Assembly (NCBI GenBank): GCA_006384855.1
Contig: VCJN01002666.1
Coordinates: 1 to 64,000 of the forward strand
Direction: 5' to 3'
DNA: 64,000 bases
Source of the DNA: Tetraselmis striata
Taxonomy: Eukaryota > Chlorophyta > Chlorodendrophyceae > Chlorodendrales > Chlorodendraceae
Shown: in pieces, positions 41,717-54,110 of the stretch
How positions within the stretch are numbered: position 1 is the stretch's first letter
How the letters are laid out: every line of letters begins with the position of its first letter
Notes under the pieces: model-generated
Told to the model about the DNA's origin: nothing
The model's database searches: none
Seen by the model: the letters and a program-made list of their open reading frames with translations, nothing else
Program-made: the position numbers and the translations under genes

Positions 41717-44700
41717 TTACCCGAGGCCCGGCTCTCTGAAGGCACCGGGGAATACGCCGGCAATGTGGAGTCCCTGCACACTAGCCTCGGTTGATACCAC
41801 CATGCCATCAATGCGAACCTTGTGCCCTCCGCTGTCCGTCTCAGCCAGCGCCTCGACCTGCACGTGGCACTCCGGATGCTGCGTCACCACCACGGCGGTG
41901 AGGAACCGTTGTGACGCCCGCGACTGGTGGTGCCCATTCATCACGGCTGGCTGGCATTCGCAGCCTGCCCCATCGCAACGCATGGCAATCCAGTCAATGT
42001 CAGCAGCCCTGTCAGCCCCATGACAGTGTAGGCATAAAGCAGCTTCCTTTGCGGCCCCTACCACTGATGCACGACACCTCAAACTTGCCCATCCCTTCGT
42101 AGGACCGCAGGTGGGCAAGGTACAGGTCCACATTACCACTCGCCGCTGCAGAGGTGGTGTCGACCTGGATAGCATGGAGCAGGTTCAGCGTGGGCTCATT
42201 CATTGGGGCGCTGAATCTGCGGCTCCGGCACCCAGGAGCTGCGCGGCTCACCGTGAGGACCAGCGTGGCGCCAGGCTCCGTGGCAACATAGCCCCACTTG
42301 GAAAACCTCCAAGGCTCGCGGCTTTCGTTCACCAGCTCAAAGCCCCGGGCGTCAACGACATACTTCGGAAGCTGCTCCCTCCCCTGGATGCACTTGTTTG
42401 CGGTGTCCTGGTGGTGGTTCCCCTGCGGCGACAGTCACCAGACGTCCGGGCGGGCACCAAACCCTCAAAAACCTGACACCCTAAGCCCTGAATCTGTTGC
42501 GCCATCAAGCGAAGAGGGTGACTTTTCTAGCTGGGGGCAGTGAGGCCAAGTTTGGCCGGCTTGCGCACCGGGATCATTGGCGGGGGCATGGCCCCCTCCG
42601 CACTCGCAATGTCATCGATGGTCAGTGGCTGATGCAGCACACTCCGCGCAACGGTCCTGAGGTAGTTTATCGCCAGGTCCGCTACCTGGCCACGTGTGGC
42701 CGGGATGGTCAGGAGGTTGCTCGCGCGGCGGAGCGGTCGGGCCGGGCGGAATGATCCCTCACCTTTGCATGCCCATGCATGTTGGGATGGACCACATCCC
42801 GGTAGAAGTCTTCCGGGTCCTGGGACATGTTGAGCTTGAAGCCTGCAGGCGGCGGCAGCATGAAGTCCATACTACTCAGCGCTGTCTGCAGCGATTGCAA
42901 TGTTACTGGTGGCGGTGGTTATGGTGATGCTGATGCTGGTTGTGAGAACGGTGGCGATGGCAATTGCGAGGGTAACAGCGACGGCGACGATGACGCGGAT
43001 GGCGGCAATCATGGTGATTGTGGGGATCATCTTATATTGATGCTGATAATGCTGGTGACGGTAGGGAGGGAAATGATGGTTGTGATGGCAGGGTGATGAT
43101 GGTGGCAGTATGGGCGATGGCGACAGTGATAGCTGCGGGGTCGATGAGGCGTTGGCGATATTGGTGGTATTGATGGTGGTGGTGGTGGTGGTGGTGGGTG
43201 GGGGGGGGGGTGGCGATGATGGCGATGGCGACCGCGCTGGTGATAGTGACAGTGGTGGTGGTGTTGATGATCATGCTGCTGCTGCTGCTGATGGTGGTCA
43301 TGGTCATGATAAAGGGGGGGGGGGGGGATGATGGCAAAGGCGATGGTGATGGTGTTGCTGATGGTGGTTCAAAGGATGGCGATGACAGCCGTGGTCATGG
43401 GGAATGCTCCCACGCCGGGCGCAGCAGCTCACCGGGCTCCTCCAGCCGCCAGCTGTGGTAGAATGCGCTGCGCGAAGAAATGACGGGAATGCCGTAGTAC
43501 TTGGCCAGTACTCCGTGCGAGTCCTCCCCGGTCAGCCAGAAGTTGCCCTCATGCCTCTCATAGACGAGTACCGAGACACCGCAACGCAGCATGGGTTCAG
43601 TCACTTACTCCTATGAAGTCATTTGGTAGGGGGGGGGGGGCGGGGGGGGGGCGCATGCCCAGAGTGATGCACGAATGCGGGTGGCTTTGTGCCGGCGAGG
43701 CAGGCTAGGGCGCATTGGGCCGCATGTTGGGGAGGCGGAGCGGGTGGGAAAGGCGCCCAGGGGGGTGGGGAGCACCAGCCAGGAGAACAGCTCAAATAGG
43801 ACGACCGCGGGCCGGCTGGGAAAGTCCAGCAGCTGTCTCAGGAGCCGCTCAAATGCCCTGCAAAAGAGGGGAACATGCCAAGTCCGTGAGCAGAGTGACA
43901 GACCGGCGCCTCCTGAATCACTCACTGCATTGCCTCATGGCTTGCCCGCAACCTGCACCCAGCCGCGATGGCAGCGTTGGGAGCGCGCACCGCTTGGGTG
44001 GGCTCGTCCCCCACGCGGACTTTGGGCCAATGGACGCGAGATCGTCGTCGTTAACGGCGTACTCCACAAACACGATCTGCGCCGCCCGCGGGATGTGCTC
44101 CTGCAGGCAGCCATTCCAGCGGTGTGTTGGCTCAGCAGCCAGGCATGGCGATGGCAATGGCAGTGGGGCGAGTGGGAGGGGGTGCAAAGCAGAACTGATT
44201 GGAGGCCAGTGATGGACTTTCGTCCCCAACTGGGCGGGCGCGTCGTGCATTGGGTGCGGCGCGGCAAGCACCTGCACGCAGAGGCTCATGTAAGAGGAGG
44301 GGGCGCCCGGGAAGGCGCCGTTAACGGTCTCGGGCCGCTGCGGGAAGGTGTCCCGCAGCCAGTCGGACATCCGCGACACGTAGGCGTTGGTCAGGCCGCC
44401 CGCGCCCTGGCCCGCCGATATGCTGCCGCCGATCACCGCCACGGTGATGTTCTCCCCTGGAATTGGACAGCCAGCCCAAAACTTGTCATCACCGCCGCAA
44501 ACATCCCATCTACCAACGTGCCAAACACCCTTCGCCTGCGGCGTGCCCGTTCTCTCTTGCCCGCGTCTGACGATGGCAGCGATTATCTCCGCCCAGCTGA
44601 TTCACAACTTAATAGCACACCTGTGAGAAGCTTAGCCATCGCCCTCCGCATGCGCCCCCAGTTGCCGTGGGTGACCACACTCATCCTGGCCTGCCAGACA

Positions 44701-45786
44701 ATCAAGTCGGCGCCTAATCTTCGTCAGCTCTCGACTCCGGGCCTCGTCGAGCCATGCCGTTTACCTTTGATTTTCGATCCCCCCTCCCCCTCCCGAGTCA
44801 CACCAGTGGGTAGGTCGCGGTGGGAGACGAAGGGGGGGGGGGGGGGGGTGTTCAGAAGGTTGGACTCACTTGCTCAGCCGATATGTGGAACCGGTGACGC
44901 GAGAGTGTGTGCTCCCACTCCGCCGCGCTCCGCCCGGCGCCCGGCGCACTCGGCGTTGGCTTGGGGGCCGAGGCCGCCTGATGGGAGCAGCACGCGCGAG
45001 AGGTGAGCCGTCCGCCATGCTGCACACACGCCGTTCCGCTCGCACGACATCCCGCGCATTCACACCGCCCGCGCAACAATGCCCACGCACGACATTCGGA
45101 GTATATTCACGCCACTCCGCACGACATTCCACCCGCACGCACTTCTGCATCGCTCGCGCACGCTATTCCGCACAGTAGGGCCCCGACTCCGCACGGACGC
45201 CATCATGCCAGGCCGCGCATCACGCCAGTTCATACGCACGCCACTCCGCGCACGCACGGCATTCCTGTTGCTTCCGCTCGCACACGACTCATCCGACTCC
45301 GCACGAAATTCCGCCCGCACGCAACTCCGTATTTCCGCGCCGTCCGGAAATGTAGACGCCATTTTTCAACGCCGTACCGGACCCCAACGCGAGATTCTGC
45401 ACGGACGCCAGGCCTCGCATGCGCGCGCCGATCAATACGCACGCCCCTCCGCGCACGTACGCCATTCCGCACGCTCGCCATTCAGCACGGCAGGCCGCAC
45501 GCCGCTGCCCCCCCCCCCCCCCGGCCCCAGGTACCTCGCGCACGCCCCGTGCGCGCCCGTTGCGCGCCCCGCCCAGCGCGGCGGTTCGAAACCCGCGCCC
45601 TACCTGCACGCCAGCCGGGGCGATCCCAGGCGCCGGGTGGTGGTGGTGTATGCCGAACAGCTCCTCCGCAGCCGCCGTCCTTAGCAGCGCCGGCAGTGCC
45701 AGCAGCGCCAGCAGCAGCCGCGGCGGCAGCGCTGGCGAAGGAACCGCCTCTCGCATTGCGGCGCGCGCTCCCGCCGCCACGCCCAC
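41717..45786 (-). CDS. Secreted SGNH/GDSL-type hydrolase with C-terminal beta domain
   Basis: Twelve exons (plus coordinates): 45604-45786, 44870-44977, 44621-44690, 44272-44456, about 44015-44100, 43776-43857, 43433-43556, 42763-42842, 42569-42685, 42252-42422, 42062-42164, 41717-41964. Phases agree at every junction; only the exon 5 donor is ambiguous (44015 or 44021). The product is about 518 residues. Exon 1 has a signal peptide (LLLALLALPALLRTAAA). SGNH motifs: GGSIS with Ser about 132, VEYAVND with Asn about 199, and DVVH (Asp about 295, His about 298) before HPNMHGH. A Cys-containing C-terminal region follows (WGYVATEPG; LRSYEGMGKFEVSCISG), typical of an algal expanded family. The likely role is ester hydrolysis on extracellular or wall polysaccharide. 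The substrate is unknown. Confidence 0.85.
42940..43420. repeat. GGT/GAT-rich microsatellite in SGNH intron 7
   Basis: Imperfect GGTGAT, GATGGTGGT and GGTGGTGGT tracts with G-runs at 43199-43210 and 43315-43327, entirely inside the intron between exons 7 and 8. Confidence 0.85.
45030..45500. repeat. Degenerate minisatellite in SGNH intron 1
   Basis: Variants of CGCACGCCATTCCGC and CACGCCACTCCGCACG recur every 15-40 bases. The long frames on both strands are by-products of this repeat. A C-run is at 45506-45522. Confidence 0.6.
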
Positions 45787-45940
45787 GTGAGGCGTGGGAC
45801 GGCTTGCTCAGTGGCGGCTCCTTGACGCTGCTGGCCGTGTGCCGTGAGGAAGCTGTGGCTGACCGGGTAGCGAGCAAGGGCCAACGGCACGCCGGACTGG
45901 TATCGTCGATGGCAGTTGTTGCGGACGAATCCTCGCGCTA

Positions 45941-46790
45941 ATTACCTACCGGCGATATATGGTATATAGCGCCTAATCGCGATTATCGGGCTTTATCGAT
46001 AATCGGTATATAAGGTTATCGATAAACTGGTATCGCGATCAAGCCTATTATTATTTTAAAATACCGGTAGTCGTCGCAAGGATTGGCACGCCAAAACATA
46101 CGCAGTCGCGCCAGGTCACGCTGACGAAAATAGACTGGTCCTTAATATCGAATCACATTAACTTGACGACCAGGAAATGCGATGCGCATTCCCACGCCGT
46201 AAGCTTTAGCGAGCACTACTTATACAGGTAGCCGCGACCCTTACAACGAGCGTTATTCGTGAATATTAAGGGAGAGCAGCATTAAGCCTCCAAACCCGGC
46301 ATAGCACGGTCACCGGTACCCGCTTATCCATCAAGGAAAAAATCCTCGTACGAATAAGCAATAAGCGGCGTAGCACCAGCGTTAATACACTAATCCAAAG
46401 TGGGATTACGTGCCCGGAGCCAGCGCAGTCGAAAAAGCAGTGACACTGGCGTACTGTACGTAAAAAAACTATTAATACAACCACAATTCCGCCCTATATC
46501 GTCCGTGACGATGAATAGCATCATGTAATGCGGCCTATTCAATGCTGCTGCAGATAAATTCATAGGGGTCGCCAGGAGCAGCAGGGCGGCCAGCAAAGAG
46601 CAAGAAAAAATACTAAGACTAAGAAATAAAACGACAGTGAGACGTGATGCCGCATAATAATTAATCCTTACATAGCAAATCCGGTGAACGCTCGTCGGAG
46701 AAATAATTTTTGGAAGGAAACTCTGGTCATCTACGGTAACAGGCCCGCCTGGGCGGCCGCGGCGCGGGGAGCGATTTATAATCCTCAGCA
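45941..46790. other. AT-rich region without recognised gene
   Basis: GC content drops sharply. Near 45950-46050 there are repeated ATCGATAA/TATCGCGAT words that can pair. A minus frame at 46390-46791 with a hydrophobic stretch is unrecognised. It could be a non-autonomous transposon, but terminal repeats are not evident. Confidence 0.4.
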
Positions 46791-46894
46791 ACGGGGCGCA
46801 GAGAAGCCACCCAGCCCCCCCCCCCCCCCCCCCCCTCTGTGTTGATCACATGTCAGCAAACGTACCGTCACGTACCATAACGCATCCTGAATCA

Positions 46895-48020
46895 CCTGAT
46901 AACATGTACGGTTCTTGACAACGGGGTTCATACTCTTAGGGGACTGGGGGGGGGGGGGGGGGGTGCGTGCCACTGTGAGTGAGATCGCGCAAGCTCGAGT
47001 TGGCATCATCGGGGTCCGCTTGGGCCGTCAGCTTGTTATGACCGGCACCGTGGCTTTTGCGGCACACGGTCACACATACAGGATGAAGAGATGCCACGGG
47101 CCACGTGCGCTGCAAAACCGTGCCAACCTTACGTGGTAACATGTAGAGCAATACATACACTACTCGCACAGGACACGAGGACATGACTAAAGCAATGGCG
47201 CGGCCGGTGCTGTTACAGTGGTCCAGCGAATCGAATTGCTGTTATCAATCCGCATCTCCGATGTCCAAGCCCAGCAGCAAGGAAGGTTACACTGCGCCCC
47301 TCCTATAACAGATGCCATCGTATGGGCTCGGTGCTGCACGGCTACACGGCTTTACAATGCTTTGGCGCATATCTGCGCCCGCCTTCCCTTACATGCTAGG
47401 TTGGCATGCGGAATTGCGGACGCGGCCAGCCGAGCCAGTTGTAGCGCTACCGGTTCCTGATAACATGTACGGTTCTTGACAACGGGGTTCATACTCTTAG
47501 GGGACTGCGGGGGGGGGGGGGGGGGGGGGGTTGCTGCGTGCCACTGTGAGTGAGATTGCTCAAGCTCGGGTTGGCATCATGGGGGTCCGCTTGGGCCGTC
47601 AGTTTGTTATGACCGGCACCATGGCTTTTGCGGCACACGGTCACACATACAGGATGAAGAGATGCCACGGGCCACGTGCGCTGCAAAACCGTGCCAACCT
47701 TACGTGGTAACATGTAGAGCAATACATACACTACTCGCACAGGACACGAGGACATGACTAAAGCAATGGCGCGGCGAGGGCCATGACGGTGATCCATCGA
47801 ATCGAATTGCTGTTATCAATCCGCATCTCCGATGTCCAAGCCCAGCAGCAAGGAAGGTTACACTGCGCCCCTCCTATAACAGATGCCATCGTATGGGCTC
47901 GGTGCTGCACAGCTACACGGCTTTACAATGCCTTGGCGCATGTCTGCGCCCGCCTTCCCTTACATGCTAGGGTGGCATGCAGAATTGCGGACGCGGCCAG
48001 CCAAGCGAGTCGCAGCGCAT
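46895..48020. repeat. 561-bp tandem duplication
   Basis: CCTGATAACATGTACGG starts at 46895 and again at 47456. The two units match closely over their full length (including CAAAACCGTGCCAACCTTACG and CGCCTTCCCTTACATGCTAGG), differing in G-run length and scattered bases. The right copy lies just downstream of the UFD1 stop and probably carries its poly(A) region. Confidence 0.95.
47960..47964 (-). terminator. Candidate poly(A) signal TGTAA for UFD1
   Basis: TTACA on the plus strand reads TGTAA on the minus strand, 192 bp beyond the UFD1 stop. TGTAA is the usual poly(A) signal in volvocine algae. The same word occurs in the left copy of the duplication. Confidence 0.5.
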
Positions 48021-48155
48021 CCGAAGGATTCGTTTCCAGGGTTTTGAGCCCCAGGGGAGCCGCAGTGCCATGCGGCGCTTGGTACCATCGTGCTGCCCCG
48101 TACGGGTGCGTGCCCTCCGACAGTACAATGGCGCAAAATCGTCTGCGCCAGACGG

Positions 48156-50586
48156 TCAGGCCAGCTTGTAGCCCTTGCCAGAGAAGGCTGCGAACGAGGG
48201 CTCCTCCTTCCCCTCCTCCGGCTTCTTCTCCTCCTCCTTCTTCTTCGCCTGCGACGCACCAGCATGCCGCGCCAGTCAGCCGCTGAGGGGGAACGGCCAC
48301 GCAGGTGGGGCCACGACCCCCGCCCACATACAGAGCGACGAGGGATGTCCTCATCCATACTGATATCACACAAACCCTACAACCCACTGACTAATACAAG
48401 ACCTCTGACAGTTGCTCTCAGAACTGGGCTTGCTGGCGTGGCGGGCAAACGGTTAATGACCGCGTGCATACTCGAGTTGAGCTACGACGGACATGGCGGG
48501 TAAGGGTACCACTCCCAGGCCCGTAGTGGCGACTGGCTACGGGTGCCGGCGCGGCGAGGTCTTACACTGCGGTTAAGACCCCGCCCCGACTGCCACGGGT
48601 CAACCGCAAGACCAAAATAGAGCCGAGCTATAGCATGTGTTTCTATAGGTTGCTAGCGAGCCCAAGCCCAATTGGAGGGTCGCAGTAAGGGCTCCGTGCA
48701 GGTGTGTTGGCACCTGTAGTCTGTCAAGACTAAATTGTGTGAGCTGAGGGGGGGAGAAAGGGGGGGGGGGGGGGGGGGGGGCAGATACAAAGATCGAAAG
48801 AGGACAGAAGCGGGAGCCAAGGGAAGCGGCGGGCCGGGCGGGGGGGGGGGGGGGGGGGGGGGCGGGGGGGGGTTCACCTTGGGAGCCCCAAGCGTTGGCC
48901 GCGGCCGGCCAGCAGGCCCCGCGCCAAAGACCACCTTGCCGGCCACGGGCGCCTTGCCGCTGCCAGGCCGCGCCGCGCCCTCACCGCCCTCGCCGCTGCT
49001 GCTGGCGACCGAGGTGCCCGACGCGGAGCGGTGCAGCGGGACGAGGCCGCTGCCGGTGCCCGACCCCACGCGCGCGAGCGGCACCGGCGCCGACGGCCCC
49101 GCCGACTTGCCGTCCAGGCGGCGCCCCGAGCCAGCAAACGCCAGGAAGTCCGGCTCCACCGGTGCCTCCGCCTCCGCAGCGCCCGCCTCTGCGGCGCCCT
49201 TGCCGGTGGGCGCCCCTGCGCAGCCCCCGACAAGCGGTGATCCGCATCAATCGGCTGACATATCCACGGTCCTCCCGGCCCTCTCCCTTCCACCACCCGC
49301 CCCCACCTGCCCCCTCTCCCGTCATGCCACATTAAGGCAGGAGCAACCCCATGCCACCCGCCTGCATGGCCGCCGCAGTGCTCGCCCCCCCCCCCCCCCC
49401 CCCCGCCCCAATGCCCCCAAACCGCCCCCAACCCACAGCCACAGCCACAGCCACAGCCACAGCGTCGACGCCATCTGAGCGGCTGAGGTCCCTCGTGACA
49501 AGTAAAGTGCCCAACCCAGGCAGCCGGCTGCGGCTGCCCGCGCCCCCCGCCCCCACTCCCCTAGCACCACCGGGCACCCGGGCGAGCCAAGCGCGCAGTG
49601 TGGGCTGCAATGCGTGTCTGGCGGGGCCCCGATGGGGGTGCCCGAGAGACGCTCGTCTCGCGTCCTGTCATTGCGTGATGAGAGGTGAGAGCAGGGTGCC
49701 CCGAAAACTGTAGTTTGCCCGCCCGCCCACTTGCCCGCCTGCCTGCCTCCCTACGTGGGAAGGACGCAAGGGCGGGGGGGGGGGGGGGGGGGGGGGGGGG
49801 GCGGGGGGCACCGAGGCTGGGCGCCGGCACGGGCGGCCGGGGCGGCAGCGGCGCCGGTTCCTCGTAGTCCAGCGGCGGCGCAAAGTCGACCTCGCAGTCC
49901 GTCTCCACGATGGAGATCGCGTCTTGCGGTTTGGACTCCACGATGTCGATGTAGTAGTTCTTGTTGTTGTAGTGCACCAGGATGCAGTCGCCTGCGGGGG
50001 GGCGGCAGGGAGACCCGGAAGGGGGGGGGGGGGGGGGCGATAAGCCAAAGCGAAAGAGGCAATACGCCGGGGGGGGAGGGGGGGAGGCTTCCAGCCGGAC
50101 TCCGAGAAGCCAGCCCTCTGTTCCCACAGCCAATCCTGCGGGCTAGGGCGCGAGGTTGATCACGTCCGGGGCGCCGTTATCGGGAACACGCGAGGCCCAC
50201 ACCGACATGTTCATCCTATCCCAGTGCGTTCACCCCATCGGGCCTCTGATGGCGCTGTAAGGGGGGGGGGGGGGGGGGGACCGCCTAGTGGCACCGAGGA
50301 TCTACGCGTGCCGGCGCACCTGTGAGAACCCTTATGAGCTTCTCATTGAAATTGCACGCTGCCCATAAGGACCCATAGGCTATAGTTTCGTCTACATCTG
50401 GCCTGTCGCAGGCAGGGCAGGTTCTTGTTCGCAGGGTTTCTCGCGCCGGCACCTGTAGTCTGGGTGCCGGCGTGCGGCGTGGCGCCATGTGCCGCATGCT
50501 GCTCCGTTGTATGGTTCTGTGCTATGAACTGCTAGGTGGCGGTAGTTGGTGGGAGGGACGGGCGGGGACCCTGGTGGTGGTGGTGA

Positions 50587-50618
<32 letters not shown>

Positions 50619-52026
50619 GTGGTTGGGGGGGGGGGGGGGGGGGGGGCAGCTACGGACAGAAGCATACCACAGAACTACTACCAAAGCGGCTCACGGAAAG
50701 CGGCACCGATGCTGTGTGCCGGCATCTGGAGAAGGACCTCGGCAGCGGTACCACGGCACACGTAGCCAGACGGTGTAGGTGAGCATTGGTGGTGTACGCA
50801 CCACTTGCATCCGGTGATAGAGTTCCGGACACTGCGGTTTGCTGTGTAGGTAAAAGGGGAGGGGGGGGGGGGGGGGGCACCCTTGGTGAGGCACGAGTAG
50901 TTGCGCAGCGTGCGCTCCAGCACCGCCTTGGGGTTGGAGATGTCCAGGAAGTCCTTGGTGTGCGGCTGCAGCTTCACGTAGCTCCCCTTGGGCAGCGTGG
51001 CGCTCTTGAAGTTCACCACGTCGCCCTCCGAGATCACTAGGTTCTGCATCATCTGCGCAGTCCGGGCCGCCGCCGCCAGCACCAGCACCAGCCTCAGCCC
51101 AGCACAGCCCAGAACCAGGCGGCACTGTGCAGCGCGCACCAGCCCGCCCGCGGCGGCTGTTCCGGAGGAGGGATGGCCGGGCCGGGGAAGGGAGTTTGGG
51201 GGGGGGGGGGGGGGGGCGCACCCAGTAAGGCATGTACACCATGCCCTCGTCCGCCACAAACTCGAGCACGCCGCAGTGGGAAGTCTTCTTCTCCTTTTTG
51301 TTCTCAATCTTGAACAGCATCGGGTAGTCAATGTGCAGCGAGGCTGCCGGGGGAGAAGGTGGCCCAGGGAGAGGGGAAAAGGAGGGGGGAGGTGTCAGCG
51401 GCACAGAGGGACGGATGGGGGGCTTGTGGGTGAGGCGGTTGTAGCTATGATGGGGCACGCTACACACTGCAATGCCCAATGCAAAGGCGTTTCGTGTGCA
51501 AATGCCCTGTGGCTTTTCGTGCGACGGCAATGACAATTCAATGTCGCAAATTTGAAGGCAACTCGATCTTACAAGTCACATAAGTTCTGGGCTACCTTGT
51601 AAGCAAACTAAGCTATAGGTAGCAATCTGATAGTGGGGACCCGCCCCGACAGGTTACCTTAGCTCGCTGCTATGAGTATCAGTCAGCCAGTATACGGTCG
51701 AGAGTGGCAACCGGGGAAAGGTATCCTGGGCTCGATTGGGCAGCAGCCCCTGCCGTCACTGCGAGCACGCAAAAACAGTGTGCGTGTGTGTGCGTATTCG
51801 GAGGTTGGGAAGTTGGTGGGGGGGGGGGGGGGGGGGGGGGGGCGCAGAGGCAAGGCGAGGGCGGGCGGGCGGGTGTCGCACCGAGGCGGTCCAGCGCGGA
51901 GGGCGGCAGGATGACTTTGTTGCCCTCCTCCAGGTGGTCCTTGTCGATGAAGCTGACCGGGTAGCAGCGGTAGTTCTGCGCGAAGGTACCACTCCCAGGG
52001 CCGTACATACCCATCCCGCCAAACAT
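48156..52026 (-). CDS. UFD1: Ubiquitin fusion degradation protein 1
   Basis: Six exons (plus coordinates): 51882-52026, 51222-51343, 50881-51052, 49831-49991, 48878-49216, 48156-48248; about 343 residues. All phases agree with these limits; an alternative exon 4 donor at 49812 would break the frame. The N terminus shows the UFD1 double-psi barrel: [59 protein letters not shown], then [20 protein letters not shown] and [10 protein letters not shown]. The tail has [11 protein letters not shown] and [12 protein letters not shown], as in plant homologues. UFD1 works with NPL4 and the CDC48/p97 ATPase to extract ubiquitinated proteins, for example in ER-associated degradation. Each intron starts close to a C-run in the sense strand. 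Confidence 0.95.
49432..49463. repeat. (CCACAG)n repeat in UFD1 intron 4
   Basis: About five tandem ACAGCC hexamers in plus orientation, inside the intron. Confidence 0.85.
50586..50620. repeat. (TG)n microsatellite in UFD1 intron 3
   Basis: A TGTGTG tract directly followed by a G-run (50625-50646), inside intron 3 of UFD1. Confidence 0.9.
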
Positions 52027-53238
52027 GGCGGCAGCGCTGTCAGTGCGTGGAGGAGTGGCCGCGTGAGTAAATTGCGCGGCGCGGTGCTGTGCAGCCGCGC
52101 GCTGGTCGGTGCGCCGGAGTGCTGATCTAGGCGGCAGCGCTCGGATCTCGATAGTAGCTGGCGTGGGGGATCGGGCCGGGGGCTGTGCCAGCTGCACTTG
52201 GCCTGATAGCGTCAAGCTCGAAGTGGGAAGCGCGTGGCGGGGTGACGAGGGGGGTGGACCAACTGCCGGGCCAAGTTACTTGTAAGGATTACATGCTGTA
52301 GTGTACGGGTACCAGTAGGTTCCAATAGGGGCAGTACTGCTGAGATGCTGTCGCTGGCGGAGCTGGCCGCGGTGGGCTGCGCTGCCTTGCTGCTGAGCAG
52401 CGCCGGCCGCTCAGCAGCGGGAGGCGCGCAGGCCGCGGGGCATGCGCGCGTCGCACGCGCGCAATCCTTAAATGGCCCGCCTTTTTTTCCCGCCCCGGCC
52501 GTGGGCCCTGTTTTATATACCTGGGCCTAATAATATATGATATTTTTTAATTAACATCACTAAACTTCCATTTATAAAAGTCCGAAATCGAAAATTCCCC
52601 CCTGTGTTAAGAGTAATATTAAGTAATATATTGCTGGAGCTCATGTTTTGGCACTTGTGACTCGCAAACACATCGGCGATGGCAGCCAAAGGGCTCAACT
52701 TGTTACAGTGCATGTTGCACACCATATATATCTACTTGCTAAGTGCGTACATCAGTCAAGAATAATCATAGCATCATCAACAGGGGGTGCTAGGGGTTCT
52801 TGGGGTGTTGGCTGACCCTGCTCAGCAAGCAGGTCGTTAGCCTCTACAACATCAATCAGCGCATCCTCAACCATTGTCGTAGTTCTCCAGCAAGCGCAAG
52901 TTCAAATAGCAATACAACAACTTCACCACATTCTCATGTTTGAGAGAAGCGCGGGTCTTGGTGGAAATATGCTACGTGCAAATCTCCAACCTGGAGATTC
53001 CACTGGCGGACATATGCTTCGACATCCATTCGTATTCGTCACTCATAGATGGGTTTAGTAGTTACACTACTCATCTCAACTCGTCCTTGCTGCTGGTAAA
53101 TCCACAGCACGATAGCGACTACATAGGGGTCCGCTGTCTGTCGCTGTCACGTGCCGAATTTAACAACTCTAATATCTGGTAGTAAATATGTCTTAAATAT
53201 GCTGTCGTCCGGCAGGTAAAGAAATAAAGGAAAATATT
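52027..53238. other. UFD1 upstream region and AT-rich spacer
   Basis: The first few hundred bases are GC-rich and probably hold the UFD1 promoter. From about 52500 the sequence becomes AT-rich with no coding frame that I can support. Confidence 0.45.
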
Positions 53239-53464
53239 AAGTTCGCCCCGGGTCATCTGCCGCCGCCCCAGCAGTTGATCTCATCGTGCGCCAACTGCAG
53301 TCGTAGGTCTGACAGAGCAATTAGACCGTTGCGTCATTCGAACCCCGAAGGGCGAATGCATCAACTGGGTAACGACATTGCCCAGAAAGGACAGGCCTGA
53401 GAGTCGATCCGGAGACCTTCTGAGTAGGAGACCAGTCAGACCACCGCACTACAGAGCGGACAGG
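53239..53464 (-). repeat. tRNA-derived SINE, copy 2
   Basis: In minus orientation the head reads GTCCGCTCTGTAGTGCGG, about 30 bases, then GGATCGACTC, a near match to the polymerase III B box GGTTCGANTCC. The body then runs to the conserved GGGGCGAACTT at the left end. It aligns along its whole length with 54649-54866 and with the tail at 836-905. Confidence 0.7.
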
Positions 53465-54110
53465 TACATCATCCGGCAGGTGTCCGGTAATACATATTAT
53501 GTTTATGACAATGTTGCTATATGTGTAGGTGCTGCAGCGTTGGCAATATGCATATGGAGATACTAGTATGCCGTCTGACTACTGTGTGGAGGCAATAGCT
53601 TATTTCGGCACGCTCTTGGACGACCTGCAGTAATATGTATAGATCTTTCTCTGCTACACAACTATAGATTCTTACTGAAGGGGACTTTTGGGGGGGGGGG
53701 GGGAGGGGGGGAGGGGGGCGCTCCACCAGCCTCTGCGCGCCTGCGCGCCACTGTGGTACAATCCTTTATCCTTTGTCCCGACAGAAGATAAATGGGTTGA
53801 ATAAAGCACAAGTTACCTTTCCTATCCACACAGCAGTGAGCAGAGACATTGCGTAAATAGTTATCACATGCGCAACAGTAGCTAAGGCCTTAAAAGGGGG
53901 ATGAAGGCGAAGACACAACTGACCAGCAGGAGAGCATATACACTGTTGTGCATTATTGAATTATTGTGTTAGGCTGTTCCTATTTCTGTTATAAAGCTAT
54001 GCCTCCTGGTGCCAGACGGTAACAGGATAGACCTTGTTCCAATGCAAATATGCGGGGAGATCGTGCGTGATTAGACGAGTATGTAATGATATATATTGGC
54101 ATTATTTCGC
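53465..54110. other. No gene recognised
   Basis: AT-rich, with an impure G-run at 53691-53718. No coding or repeat structure was identified beyond that. Confidence 0.5.

Noticed and set aside
43675..45006. 443-codon plus-strand ORF
   Set aside because: Antisense to SGNH exons 2-6 and their introns; the minus-strand exons have phased splice sites and recognised motifs.
48735..49478. 247-codon plus-strand Gly/Pro-rich ORF
   Set aside because: Antisense shadow of UFD1 exon 5 and G-run introns.
49812..49830. Exon 4 of UFD1 extended to the donor at 49811
   Set aside because: That donor leaves phase 1, which does not fit the only acceptor at 49217; the donor at 49830 keeps the frame.
50285..50497. 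Minus-strand 70-codon frame with CPACDR in UFD1 intron 3
   Set aside because: It is inside an intron with exact flanking splice sites; a single C-x2-C is not enough for a domain call.
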